Shown here piece by piece: positions 22,186-33,121 of a stretch of 64,000 nucleotides of DNA. Position numbers and translations under genes: made by a program. Within the stretch, counting starts at the first letter, position 1; each line of letters begins with the position of its first letter. The notes under the pieces were generated by a model. It worked only from the letters and a program-made list of their open reading frames with translations. It ran no database searches and was not told where the DNA came from. The stretch is from Ligula intestinalis (Eukaryota; Platyhelminthes; Cestoda; Diphyllobothriidea; Diphyllobothriidae): positions 86,283,173 to 86,347,172 of the forward strand of contig JAYGXS010000002.1 of the NCBI GenBank assembly GCA_036362985.1. Direction: 5' to 3'.

Positions 22186-22564
22186 GGAGTGGTATTATTA
22201 TTAGTAGAAGAAATGAATGCCTTATTTTCCCCATTTTTCATTCATTACTCATATAATTGTTCAAATGTTCCCAAAGGGGTTGTGCTCTGACGTCAGCCGT
22301 GAAAGGCACCCAGCGCTTTGGTACTACACGCGTGTGCGAAAAAATTCTGCTCTCCGTCAGGGGAAAAAGCGATACATGTGTGACGCACACGAGATGAAGA
22401 CAAAATGTTGTGTCAGTCACATGCTCCGCAGTAAGTTTGACTCATACTTACGCTCAGTTTATGACAAGAGATAGAGAGAGCGGCGGATTCTGGACCGCAT
22501 ATCCTCATCGTGATACATCTTATGTGCATTTGAGTTATCGTAGCACCTTAAAAATGATAACATA
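22186..22564. other. No gene recognised
   Basis: Two overlapping frames of 60 to 85 codons show no motif. Confidence 0.3.
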
Positions 22565-22986
22565 AACATTTGTGGTGACTCACTCCGAGCATAGGACCTC
22601 GTGCGAAGGCTCACCGCCGCCAACTTTTGCACATGCACCGGCCGCTTACGCCCGTCTCAAGTTCAAGCCCCTACCGCGAGCCTTGGCATTAGCCCCCACC
22701 CGTAAGAACTCGAGCCAACCAGAGTACACCATTTCCTGACTGGCTGCAGCAACAAAGCATGCGTTGGGCCCCCGAAAATCCCCTATGCTCTCGTCACTCT
22801 AGATGCGACGCTGTGGCCGGCAGTTGCTCGCTTGTCTGACAGTCAAGTGCCTTATACCTATTCTTCATTCCTCCTGTACGCAGTAAACTATTCCTACCAC
22901 CCTGGTCTCCCATGACTTGTTCTTCTCCTAAAAAACCAAACTTGAAGATCGCCGTTGTTAGGGTTTAACTTACTTAACCCCCTGCG
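22565..22986 (+). repeat. Dispersed repeat family R, long copy
   Basis: Starts with TCCGAGCATAGGACCTCG, continues through GTACGCAGTAAACTATTCC and ends TTGAAGATCGCCGTTGTTAG with GGTTTAACTTACTTAACCCC. Confidence 0.62.
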
Positions 22987-23422
22987 ATAGATTTGCTATC
23001 CATGGGGGCGTTCCCCCAGTGTTCCGAACAGGAAGCTATGGACGAAGTTCACCAACGCCTAGTTTAGGTGTTCTTAAGAAACGGCATATGAAAGTCTGCC
23101 TACCTTGCGTCATAAGTCCAGCTCTGGTCACTTTGGCCTGGCAGAGTCTTTAAAATGCCCTGATTCGGACTTGAATTTGATGTGGCATCTGTCTCCCTTG
23201 CTATACTTCAACCAACGCGTGAACCATCACGGTTTTCGTGGCAAGGTCCCGGGTTCCGTCGTATTTTGGGCTGAAAATATCAATCGGGAACGAGTAATCT
23301 ACGTCCGCGTACTAAACTAAACAAATAATTAGGCTGATGACGTAAAAGCTTTATGGATTTCTTTGGATGACATTTCGTAAAGGCAGCTTATTTATAATTA
23401 TAGTTTATTTTCCTACAAAGCG

Positions 23423-23806
23423 GTGGCCCGGAGACTAGACCTTAACTCGCAGCCTGCCACAGATATAAGAGAGACCGGCTGCGACTTCAATATTCAAGGA
23501 TTGACCATCGTAGGCCAGGGATCCTCAAAAGCTGAAAGATGGGCGCTTGAGGCATGTTATGCAGATGCCAATTCTGTCAACAGGCATATTGACCTCCCTG
23601 TGGCCTACAAAGTCCTGCGCCATTATGTAAGTAAAGGACAGGGCACGGTCAAACCGAAGTCAGGATTTTCAGACGAAGACGGCCCTGTGACGAAACCACC
23701 GGAAGAGGGGGGCAGGATTGCGAGCATCCTCTACCGTGGAGAGAGAGAACGGACTACCAATTGCTGTCACGCCAAGCCAAACTCCACACGCAAGGCCAGA
23801 CAGTGA
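23423..23806 (+). pseudogene. PLE family D, C-terminal fragment
   Basis: A frame of 127 codons carries TGCDFNIQGLTIVGQG, KAERWALEACYADANSVNR, HIDLPVAYKVLRHYV, the last blocks of a PLE GIY-YIG region (H.F.....IV....R.R..LE....D..SINR.IDL). Reverse transcriptase and the nuclease YIG core are absent. The residues before about codon 15 do not look like PLE, so the fragment begins near 23470. A hammerhead-like tail follows 80 bp after the stop. Confidence 0.8.
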
Positions 23807-23879
23807 ACGGAGCAAAATCGATCAGCCCAAGGCCAACACTTACAGCCGCAACTTTAACCTACTTATCAATAACAATCAG

Positions 23880-23930
23880 TATTCGCTTTGAAAAAGGACA
23901 GCAGGCCCAGCTGTCCGAAACGTCGGCAAA
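23880..23930 (+). ncRNA. Hammerhead-like motif, PLE family D (core mutated)
   Basis: GGACAGCAGGCCCAGCTGTCC forms a stable stem II. It is followed by GAAA (23917-23920), CG and TC. Upstream, where CTGANGA is needed, the sequence is TTTGAAAA. The motif is thus recognisable but probably inactive. Confidence 0.5.
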
Positions 23931-24109
23931 TCTCCAAATTTTCTCCGATGAGCGGAAAATGAATTATAATTCAGATCCTGAAATTCTGACATTTTCGAAT
24001 TTGAGCAGCTTATTTAGCTTCGTGAAAGTTGGAATAGCGGCTGCAGGTTGCCTTAGGAGCACAACTGACATTTTCACCCTAATCGCAGTTGCAGTTAAGA
24101 CTTGTTTAG

Positions 24110-24240
24110 GAGCCTTTTTTCTTTAACATTCGATAGATAAAACAAGCGTACACCGCAGGATTTATTTGTACGCACAAATTTCGGGGCAGCTTTTCAGCTG
24201 CCTCCTGTCTTTGCATGAATTAGCTTATAAGTGGAGAACA
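24110..24240 (-). ncRNA. PLE family E tail, hammerhead-like
   Basis: On the minus strand GGCAGCTGAAAAGCTGCC forms a perfect stem-loop, followed by CCGAAATTTGTGCGTACAAAT, in which TTTGT and ACAAA pair, then AATCCTGC. This matches the tails at 4190-4440 and 59705-59775. The CTGANGA core reads AAAGACAGG and is degraded. Confidence 0.5.
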
Positions 24241-24394
24241 CAGTGATTTAAATTTACACCGACTCAATGTATAACAGCAAGATCGTTTTTCCATGGAGCA
24301 AGTAGTCAATAATAATGTCTCCCTTAAACGTGGGGTGCAGGCAGGAAAAGTGGAGCCAGGAGTTAACAAAAATCATAGTTTGATTAAATATAAA

Positions 24395-24540
24395 CATGCG
24401 ATTACCAGAGTAGTTGGAGATTAGCTACATCCTCTAACTGCTTACAGAGGTCAGGTTCCTCCCGCCGTATATAGGCTACTTCCATATATCGCAAGGTCCG
24501 ATTTGTTCGTGTTTGAACAAGAATTGGGAAAGATATTTTG
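24395..24540 (-). pseudogene. PLE family E, extreme C-terminal fragment
   Basis: The minus strand encodes RTNRTLRYMEVAYIRRE, EPDLCKQLEDVANLQL. The same final block stands at the end of the PLE at 59930-60840 (RTLRYMEASCIRRE, PDLCKQLDHVVNLQL). Only this end is present. It lies tail to tail with the family D fragment at 23423. Confidence 0.75.
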
Positions 24541-25714
24541 AGATCAGCTCGGTGGTAGAAGGGAAGGGGCATCTCTATCCCGGATTAGAGGGTGAAAAAA
24601 AGACCCAGTTCTTTCAACCAACCCATTCAGGTTTCCAGGTGTGTTACGCTGTGATCCCATTTAGTCAGCAACCAACGATCTGAACTAACAAAAAAACACA
24701 CTCGGGCATGCGCCTTCTGAACTCATTCCCTGAACATTTCTTTACACAGAACTCTGCTTGCGTGAATGTATTTAAGCTTCAGGTTATTCATGCAGTAGTT
24801 GTGCACATATAACCCCCAATTATTATATTTTATTCATTTCCCAGCAATAGAGCGAAACTTGCAATTCAACAAAGGTCCGAGGAAGCTAAAGCAAAGACTG
24901 CTAGTCACTCACGCAGAGTAGACCGTCAAATGTTTTGACCAGACTGGTTGCGCTTTTTTTACGTGCATTTGCACTTTGCGGTGCAATTGGCGGTAGGGCG
25001 TTTTAGCAAAAGCGTCCTTGGAGGTCGTGCCATTTAAAGAACCAAATTATTCAATGGCGTTGTCTGGACGGCTGGAATAGCAGAAGCAACAGCAGTGGCA
25101 GCAACAGTGTCTATCTACTGCTGGCGGGAACTCGGACAAGTTCTATCACAGGTTCAAATTGTACCCAACGGAATGGAATTTAGGCAGAGCTATCAGCCAG
25201 TGGATCACGCGTGTTTCTGTGTACTTTAAGGGCTATTTCGCAGGCTTAAAGTGCAAATGTTTCCAAACCACTGCGCCTTCTAGTAAAGCGCATATGCAAA
25301 CGGATAGACTTCAGGCTCAATACAGACTTCAAAGCGTTTTTTTCCTCTCGTACTGATCGCTAAGCATCCCTTTTAACATTTGTAGACTGGGATGATTTTA
25401 TAAAAGGACATATTCCCTTGAAAAAAGTTCTATCGGGCTTCATGTGATATTAAAATTGAATGGTGAAATAAACAAAATGCAGTTAAAGTACTATCCCGCT
25501 AGTTCGACCGTTAAGGTCTGTCACTGTTTCGAAGCGAGCGCAGCGAGGAATGGCACGTCCTTTTTATGGAGGAGCTTACCTGCGCTACGTCCAGTCAGCC
25601 TACAGTCTTCAATGCCACGAGTTTTTGGGGCAACTGATTATTCACTCCGCGATAGTCATGTACTGGGTTCCGAGGTGAATCGGTGCCCGTCTCTCTAACT
25701 TCTTTTCAATGAGG
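24541..25714. other. No gene recognised
   Basis: No known motif in frames up to 84 codons. The part after 25440 may belong to the gypsy remnant that follows but is too damaged to read. Confidence 0.3.
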
Positions 25715-26224
25715 GGTGTCTCCGAGTCTTATCTCGAGAAAGACTTGGCGACATGTACTCACGTCTTTCTATGATGCGATCGCGTCCGGCGGCCCTTGGA
25801 ATCACCCTGGGAGGGACCATTCCGTGTCATTTCACGTAGGACAAAAAAATACCACAGCCAGTGTGATACTCGCTAGGAGGTCGTGAGCGTTGACCGGCTC
25901 AAGGCTGCCGGATGAAGTCTCTGGCCTTCTGCCCCCTGTTTCCCCTTCTCCCCAACCCGCTAGTCCAGCGTCCCGCCTTTTACCTCTTCTTTCCTGTCCG
26001 CAACCCTAACCTGTCCCTGCCTCCAACTCTAGCACTTCTGCTACTACTTCAAACTCCCACACTTCTGCTACTGCCCATGCCAACCCCTCTTTTTAGGCCC
26101 CTGTATGCATCACTCGCAGTGGACTTCACGTTCATTTCTCCGATCGTTTTGTTACCCATATTTTTAGGTCTCAACCCTGCCTTCTGCGTCGATACCCGCC
26201 GCCTTTGGTCTTGCCGGGGGGTAC
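25715..26224 (+). pseudogene. Ty3/gypsy pol 3' end
   Basis: The plus strand gives YLEKDLATC, THVFL-stop-CDRVRRPLES, PWEGPFRVISRRTKK, a stop, EVVSVDRLKAAG, a Ser/Thr/Pro-rich linker, and after another stop APVCITRSGLHVHFSDRFV and LPGGVLW. This is the usual order at the end of gypsy pol: integrase C-terminal barrel (THVF.R.D.VR.PL..PY.GPFRV), VSVDRLKAA, then ITRSGR.VHFPDRF. Integrase core and all upstream domains are missing. At least three stops make it a dead copy. Confidence 0.83.
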
Positions 26225-26560
26225 TGTGGTAACTTGCTGCACTGACTCTGCTTTCGCCCTGTCTGGGCTTTCACCCGTACTTAGTCCCCTATTCTGCGTG
26301 TTATCGACCCGCTCGCCGCTTCATACGCGTATACACTCATAGGTAATCGATAACTCCGCCTCGTCTGATTGGCCGCAGACGATTGATTACTCTTCCACGG
26401 CCGGTAGTCAAGGCCTGACTGCAACAAAAGCAACAACTTCGCAGACACATCGGCAAAGCAGATGTATTGGCGGTTGGCGCGCAACACAGCCTCTATACTG
26501 TCTATTTTCCGGCAGCAAATCTTTGTCCACCAACACCATCTTCTTCAACTTGTGATTTGG
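26225..26560 (+). repeat. Probable 3' LTR of the gypsy remnant
   Basis: The LTR start TGTGGTAACTTG follows GGGGGGTAC, the same junction as at 15573 (GGGGTAC TGTGGCAGCC). The right end cannot be fixed without a second copy, so the end given is approximate. Confidence 0.5.
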
Positions 26561-27309
26561 AGGAACCTTCTGTTTGTCGATATTACTAGCTGCGACAGAG
26601 GCACATTCGAGTTTGTCGGTCGACTAGTACTAATCGCTATGCCAATGTCTACGAAGGCTATAGATTGCGCCCCCAGGCTCAGCCGGGCGAGTATATGGCG
26701 TTAGTTGAGCGGTGAACGTCCCGCTCACGACACACTGAGCATAGTCCGTACTTCAACCTATCAGAACATTTTTAAGGATCAGAAAGTGGCCATAACCTGG
26801 AAAACTGCGCCTGCGTCAACAGCCGACGGTTTTCTATTGCGTGAATTCCATATGCTGCGCAATTTTTTTATTAGAAATGCTCTGGTATGGACAACTGCAG
26901 TGTCCGCCGGACGCCATTTAAACTTCATTTCAAGCCTAGCTCCCATGCCAAAACGACCGTAAAAATTTAAATAATTCAAATGAGGCAGAGGATCGCTTGG
27001 AAAGTGTCTGAACATTCATCTCCCCCCCCCTCCTGTTTGTGAGTAAAGTGGCGTCATAGGGAAATAAATTGTCGCAGAAACGCCCACAAGGGCTAACAAT
27101 CATTGGGCATTCTGGTTCTTCAAATAGGCTGCAAGATGACTCGTCGGTTAAAATGAAATAAAACGATGCCCTCTCCCCCGTATACTTAATCCTCAGACCA
27201 CATTGTTAACGCGATAACACCTCCCCCCCTCCCTCCCAACATCACGCCAAGGTCATTTGTTACAGCCATTTATAATGCTTTCATTAATGGTATCAGCAGG
27301 ACCAAATTC
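26561..27309. other. No gene recognised
   Basis: Overlapping frames of about 80 codons lack motifs. C-rich runs occur at 27020-27035 and 27220-27240. Confidence 0.3.
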
Positions 27310-27495
27310 AGTGAAGGTTGACTCGGTAGTCACCTGAGCCTTCCCCATCGCCGGTCTTTTTGACTTTTGTCTTGACATTGGGTACGAGTGGAGAGGTAGG
27401 GAGAAAATTAGGTAGGTTCTGCGCGAGTCACCGCGTTTGCCTTCAGACCGCTGAAGCTCGCGATGGACATAGTTGAAATCGGCGGTCAAATTGTC
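27310..27495 (+). repeat. Dispersed repeat (family S), copy 2
   Basis: See 21985-22185: shares TTTTGTCTTGACATTGGGT, CACCGCGTTTGCC, GCTGAAGCTCGCG and GGCGGTCAAATTGTC in order. Confidence 0.6.
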
Positions 27496-27849
27496 TTCAA
27501 TTACTCTGCCCAGGCAAATAATTTAGTTCGCTACTCGACACCAAGTCGTAAAACCATGTCTCAAGTAGTTCATTCGCGCGGTTGTCACCTCTCACGAGAA
27601 TTTCGGCCCCATCGAACTTGATTCTGTCCGGATTAAGAATTCAAGTTTGAATTCAAAATGCTGGGTGAGTAACGCCCTCGATCCAGCGATCGTGCCTCCG
27701 TATTCAGATTGCTTCTTGGAGCTCGCCCTTCAGCTTTTTCGGTCCTACAGTCATTTCGGACAGTTTAACGTCAGCCCCAGTTGCAAATTCGAGATTTTCC
27801 TCGCTGCAGTTGGAGCGTAGCCAACTGCCGATTAAAAAGAATCTTTCCA

Positions 27850-29672
27850 ACTTCTCTTGTCAGGTACTTTTACTTGTACTTGTTACGGCTGTGATCATGC
27901 CAGATCTAGCCAGCCTCAATGATGTCACGAACAGTCCCTCTCCATGCCTGGCGATTGGCGGCAGCGGATCTCGAGAGCTCCACCCAGTCCCTTCTTCAGC
28001 GACGGAGATCGAAGATAGAAGGTCCCAGAAGTGCTTCCATGTCTTGACGGACGGTGTCGAGCCAAGTCTTCAGTTACCTTCCTCTTCGACGTTTCCAGGT
28101 GGGCTGCGGTGCCGGGTCGAGGGCAGCATAGGTAAGCTCGTGGGGCGGACGACGGAGAACGTGTCCAAACCACCTCAGTTGCCTTTTTTGGGTGGCCTGA
28201 GGTATCCTCGTGATACGATCGCAGCGGGTGCGGACTGTCTCATTTGAGATGAAGTCGCTATACTTAACTCACAGGATCGTCCTCAGGCACCGGTGGTCAA
28301 AGAACTCCAGTTTTCGCTCATCTTCAGCGCGCACAGCACAGCATTCACATCCAGACAGGAGGACTAACCGGATGGATGCATGGTATGCACGAATCTTCGT
28401 GGCGATGGCTCGAGTCGTCTCGGCCGATAGCTGCAGGTTTCTTCCGCTGATCCAGTCACTGTGGTGCCGCTGAGTGAATCCGATAATTTTCTCAGCTGCC
28501 ACATAGATGGATGTATTCAGTGATGGCCACTTGTTACTGCCCTCGTTGTCAGCCTGGGTCGTAAAACGGGATCGGATTTCTGTGCTTAGAGCCTCGGCAG
28601 TGTTGGTTTGCCAGAGCTTTGCGACATCAAGGCGTCTCGCACGTGGCATTTTGGGCGCAGATGAGAGGTGAACCTTCAGGCGCGTGCGAACGAGAGCATG
28701 GTCAGACCCATGGACGTTACCAGTTTCAGCACCTCGCATCGACCTGCTGTCGTGGACCCAGCTGCGAAACTGTGAACCAATTAGAATATAATCGATCTGA
28801 CTGGCGGTACGGCCATCGTTCGAATACCAGGTAAGTAGATTTTTGTGGCGATGCTGGAAGCACTTGTTGGTAACAAACAATCGGTTCTGTTCGGCAAACT
28901 GCAGCATCCTCTCACCATTGTCCGTTCGAGAGCCAAGCCCAAAACGACCAAAAAGGTGGCTGTTTGTCGGGTCACCGGGCCCAGTCCGGCCATTCCAGTC
29001 TCCGGCAACAATAAGCAGATCTTGGCGAGGGAGTCGTTCGACTAGCTCCTGCAGCTGCGAGTAGAAATTATCTTTCTCTTGCTGTTCAGCCGCCGACGTA
29101 GGTGCATACACAGATTCGACCGAGATGTTCGTAAAATGGCCTTTTAGTCGAACATAGGCCATTCGGTCGTTGACTGGTTCCCATGCCAGTAGTGCACGGT
29201 TGGCTTGTTCCGAGAGGGCAATAGCCACACCGTGTCTACCAGATGAGTCCCTCGGACCACTGTTATACAAGGTGAGATGGGAATCGACAACCGGGAGTTT
29301 GATTTCTCGGACGCCTGAATCGGGGAGTCAGACTTCTGACAGGCAACAAGCATCCACGTGATATTCATGGAGTCTGTGCGCTGTCAGACTTTGAGTACCA
29401 GGTTCCAGAAATGTTCGCGCATTCCAGCATACAATAACAAGAGTCCTTTTGTGGTTGAGCAGTCCAGCTTGCATATTTTTCGCCTGCACCACCGGACAAG
29501 GGTTGCGGAGCGCGTCAGTTCCCGCGGACGCCGTAGCATGAGTAGTAAAATCGTAAGTTGACATATCATGAGGGTTCTCGGGAATTTTGAGTACAGGCGG
29601 GTCGCCAACGGTCGCTCGGATTCTTTGTTCAAGGTTGTCTCCTCTAGCACTTTGGCTCAAGAACCTAACCAC
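27850..29672 (-). pseudogene. LINE with endonuclease joined to C-terminal end (reverse transcriptase deleted)
   Basis: One minus-strand frame runs 29672 to 28269 with a single internal stop (TGA at 29328-29330, R in the family). It starts with linker sequence, then VIVCWNARTFLEPGTQS, DACCLSEV, GRHGVAIALSEQ, VYAPTSAAEQ, IVAGDWNGRTGPGD, QIDYILIGSQFRSWV and GSDHALVRTRL. These are the blocks of an apurinic-type (EEP) LINE endonuclease, with catalytic N of CWN, the AGDWN, YAPT and GSDH motifs all present. After SGRNLQLSAETTRA the frame passes directly to IATKIRAYHASIRLVLLSGC, which in full-length relatives lies after the reverse transcriptase. It then continues ERKLEFFDHRCLRTIL, a CGA-to-TGA stop at 28269, and the C-terminal block to about 27855. 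The whole reverse transcriptase is missing at about 28404-28410 with no loss of frame. It ends in a TACAAGTAAAAGTACC tail. Confidence 0.93.
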
Positions 29673-30064
29673 AAGGCAGTGGTGTTGGTGGCAAGCAAAC
29701 CTATTTAATGGTGGTTCACGCTCGCCATGTCACAGTGACGTCACTGGGCCTTGTGGAATTTTATAGGGCAGTCGGTTCGCCAGACCTCAGCCCACCGCGC
29801 CCTGGTAACAATGCCACTGCTGCGGCCGCGACTGCTCATTCGCCAGACCCGAGAGCCTGCTTTTTCGCAGCTAACCTTCACTGAAGACCGCGCCACTATC
29901 CGCCACCCGTGGACGCGCCAGGTAGCCTGCAGCTTGGCTAACAGGTAACCCCCCTTTCCTGGGTAACCCGCCTTCCTGTGTAACCCGCCTTCCTTGTCAG
30001 CAAAACTTCTTGATTGCTGATATTCCCTCTTTAGGAGACAGCCTGTCCTTCGGTAGATGCACAT
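29673..30064 (-). other. LINE 5' untranslated region
   Basis: GC-rich sequence upstream of the LINE frame with no motif-bearing frame of its own. The 5' end is approximate. Confidence 0.5.
29941..29999 (-). repeat. Three short tandem repeats in LINE 5' region
   Basis: Units of about 19 bp built on GGTAACCCGCCTTCCT lie side by side (first unit GGTAACCCCCCTTTCCT). Confidence 0.7.
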
Positions 30065-31602
30065 CAGTGAACGTCATTCCCATGAAATACTAGACAGATT
30101 ATCCAGCGAACAATTTAATCCAACAACAACAATCTTCAAACCTCCCGCCTTCAGTGTTCATTACCGCAAATAAGGACTGAGGACATTTTGCGAAATGCTC
30201 ACTGCACGTACGGCTAATATACTTAAGCATTTAGTAATAGGCATCCTGAATTGGTAGTAATCAAAGAGAGTGGACTCCTATTCCTTTCTATACACGTTGT
30301 ACATTCTGCTATTGCAATATCATTTTTGGTCTGGCCGCCTTTAATATGTGTCATTCCCCACTTGTCACTCTAATTCAAATAACTCCTCATCATATGGATG
30401 GGGCGTTCACCGGAAGTGGGATATTTTAGGTTGGGCCTTTTAGCTAGTGGCTTGTGTCGTATACATCTTCTCCATTTTTCCCTTTTTTAAGAGGCAAGCA
30501 TTCTGTCTAATACAGATGGCCGTTTAAATCATATTAGTAGGCTCACGCAAACATGAGACCTTATCGTTGGGAAAAATGAACATCATCCTCACAAAAGTCC
30601 GCAATGGGTAGGCCTTTGAGGACTGTAAAAACCCTCGCTTAAAAGTCATTCCCTTTGAAAAGTGTTTTACTTCCGCTGACAAATGTCTAAGTTCTTTACC
30701 ATTTTCGACGTTAAGTTAAAGAACAAACCTGAACGCTTCATCTTTTTCCCCTCACCTGAAAATTATTGAACATTTTCCGCTCTCTAAATTAGAGCCTTTT
30801 TCGTCATTATTACTTGCCCTTGAACTCTGCTGTAAGATTGTAAATGTACTACAGAGCAACCGTATAAATACTAAGATGAAGCGAAAACTGCTTATATTCT
30901 GCCTGCTTCGTTTCTAGATTACGCATTGGCGGAAACTTTTTTCTACAAAGATTGTCCTACCAGATGCTTCAAATTGGATATAGCTTCTTGTAGAGGACTG
31001 ATTGTTAACAAGGGGGACACAACTTTCTAGATTTTTTAACAAAGAATTGCTAGTAGACGTTATTATCGCGTTTGAAATCACACTTATTTGCAATTCTGCA
31101 TTTGCAAAAAAATCGATAAAACGTCTGGCTACAATCAATAAACTTTGCTCAATTTAAGTCATCCACAACTACACGCGCTTCCAATGAGAACGAACGGGTT
31201 TGGAGATAAGAGAACTTCTAGACGTGCGAAGAACATTCAAGCTGTCTGTTTTAACCCCACCCCCCCCCAGTCTTTAAATTTTTCTGGGCTTTCCGCCTCG
31301 CAGTCGGCGGTGAGGTAAAAGGACTGAGTTTGCAAGTTCACATCAAAATTGGCTTATGGTTTGGGTTCAGACCCGCTGATCAATTTCGTTCAGGTGTACT
31401 GATAGCCCTCGACAACGGTAGGTTGTGTGAGCCCGCTTTGTCACAACTAACCTCAGGATTGCGTAAAATGGGAATGGTGGTAATAAGGGTTTTACGGGAG
31501 TGTCTAACCGCGGACAAGTACCGTTAACATAATGAATAAATAAATCCCCATCAATGATAATCACTTTGGCCTATATATGGCAACAGAATTTTAACGTAAT
31601 TA
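30065..31602. other. AT-rich, no gene recognised
   Basis: No motif-bearing frame. The segment 31440-31510 (AACCTCAGGATTGCGTAAAA, then GGGAATGG) resembles 47600-47650 (AACCCCAGGATAGTGTAAAA, then CGGGAATGG), a further low-copy repeat. A C run lies at 31258-31268. Confidence 0.35.
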
Positions 31603-32130
31603 CAGTAGTCGCCGGTAATTAAGCCAACGGTTAATCAGCCCAGCCGCGTATTAAGCCCAAATCAGCTTTGGACGGAATTTAACATAGCAAAATCCGCCGG
31701 CTAATAAGCCCAGCCGTCGGCTACAAAGCCCAGTTTGCCAACAGGATAGAGTGAGATTCTCATCTCTCTGTGTGCGCAACGCGGTCTACAGGCATCAGAT
31801 TTCACAAAATTCGACGATTTCTGGTGCCCGGAGAAGGACATCAAAGAGCACTTGCGAGTCAAGTTTCCTCCAAAACAACTGAAATTAGACCGCTTTTTTA
31901 AACGTGTCGCAAATCATTTTTTTATTTTTGTTTATACGTAAAATACAGAAAAACAGCATTCTTTTCTTGTACATAACCACAGTTTACACATAATACAGTA
32001 CGTATGTAATATATAGTGCTGATCCTGCGTTTGCTAATCAAGAACTAGGACTCTCCGGTTAGTGCGCCCGCAGCTTATTAAGCCCAATTTGGTCTGGGCC
32101 TGAGGTGGGCTTAATGGCCGGCAACAATAA
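31603..32130 (+). mobile_element. Tc1/mariner-superfamily (pogo/Tigger-like) deleted element
   Basis: Starts CAGTAGTCGCCGG after TA and contains several TTAAGCCCA / TGGGCTTAAT blocks near both ends (left 31603-31745, right about 32075-32130). These termini match the MITE at 37412-37511. The right end is degraded (GGCCGGCAACAATAAG). Inside, 31785-31930 reads ASDFTKFDDFWCPEKDI, KEHLRVKFPPKQLKLDRFF. I think this resembles the C-terminal end of pogo/Tigger transposases (a KQ..LD.FF ending); that link is tentative. Confidence 0.6.
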
Positions 32131-32270
32131 GCAAAAAAACAACGCTAAATAAGAAAAAACGTATTCGAATAATAAACATTACAATAAAAAAACTATGCGT
32201 ATGTCTTTAGATGAGTGCAGTAGTTAACAAACGGAAAGTTACTTCCCGCTGCTTTGAAATAATAAACAAT
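32131..32270. other. Spacer before hAT-like element
   Basis: AT-rich, nothing seen. The final eight bases before the element form its target duplication (ACCAGGCT, 32271-32278). Confidence 0.4.
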
Positions 32271-32278
32271 ACCAGGCT

Positions 32279-33113
32279 GGCAAAGGTAGTTTAGGTAGTA
32301 CACCTCATATACTGTTAGTTCCAACGTTTTGCCCTACAAATACTGCAGTAATAGAGGTTTCGGAGGTAGGGAAAGAGGATAGGCAGTGAAGGAAATTTTT
32401 AGAAGTAAGTGGAAAGTGGAAAAGTTTAGTTGAATTCGTTTCCCGCGGCCGCTGGGAGCACGTTATTCCGCACGTGTATTAAAGGTGTGCGCGGCACTTC
32501 GGGCCGCGGACTATACTAATCTAACTCCAGAACGGTAAGTTGGACCTCAGGCGGGTTGAAGTAGACGATTTCTTATCACTGTATTTCTACCGACAAAGGC
32601 AAGGGGACACCGCGAACGCGTTTTCTGGCTTGTTTTTCATCATCAGGCGGTGATACCCCAACTCCAGTGTAGCAGCGGAAATTGCCGTCACACTCGAGTT
32701 TCGAACCCGCGTCTCTCCGGCCAGAGGCGAACGCTCTAACCATTGAGCCACAAGTCCGTCTCGAAAACGGCATCAACTAGGATGGGTCCATCCTAAAACA
32801 GGTCGGTGCATAGATACCTTCTTGTAATCCTAATCACTGTTTCTATTTTTTCAGGAATTGCAAGAAACCTGCGTTTTGATAATCGGGCTTTTCCGCAAAA
32901 CGTTAAACGATGATACAGATTAGGAAAATCTTCAGATATAAATCAACAAAATTTCTTAATACGGTAAACTAAAAATGCATAAAGCAGTTATTAAAGTATA
33001 TTCCACTGCCTAGCCTATTTCAACACCTACAAAATCCCTATAACCACCGTTTCCGTAGGACAAAATACTCGGGCTAGGGGTGTATGAGGGGCAATACTTA
33101 AACTACTGTTGAC
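32279..33113 (+). mobile_element. hAT-like non-autonomous element with SINE insertion
   Basis: The left end reads GGCAAAGGTAGTTTAGGTAG; the right end as reverse complement reads GTCAACAGTAGTTTAAGTAT. Inverted termini extend for about 85 bp, including blocks around TTTTGCCCTAC and AACGGTGGTTATAGGG. Flanks are ACCAGGCT and ACCAGGTT, an 8-bp duplication with one difference; 8 bp is typical of hAT elements. It has no coding region. A SINE at 32590-32832 interrupts it; without that the element is about 590 bp. Relatives are at 12440-12928 and 47202-47585. Confidence 0.82.
32590..32832 (-). mobile_element. tRNA-derived SINE inserted in the hAT-like element
   Basis: Absent from the equivalent site at 12650. 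On the minus strand the head reads TTGTGGCTCAATGGTTAGAG (A box) and CGCGGGTTCGAAACTCG (B box), a tRNA-like unit at 32695-32764, followed by a body of about 105 bp. It is flanked by ATCACTGTATTTCTA (32575-32589) and ATCACTGTTTCTA (32833-32845), a target duplication of 13-15 bp as left by LINE machinery. Confidence 0.8.
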
Positions 33114-33121
33114 ACCAGGTT

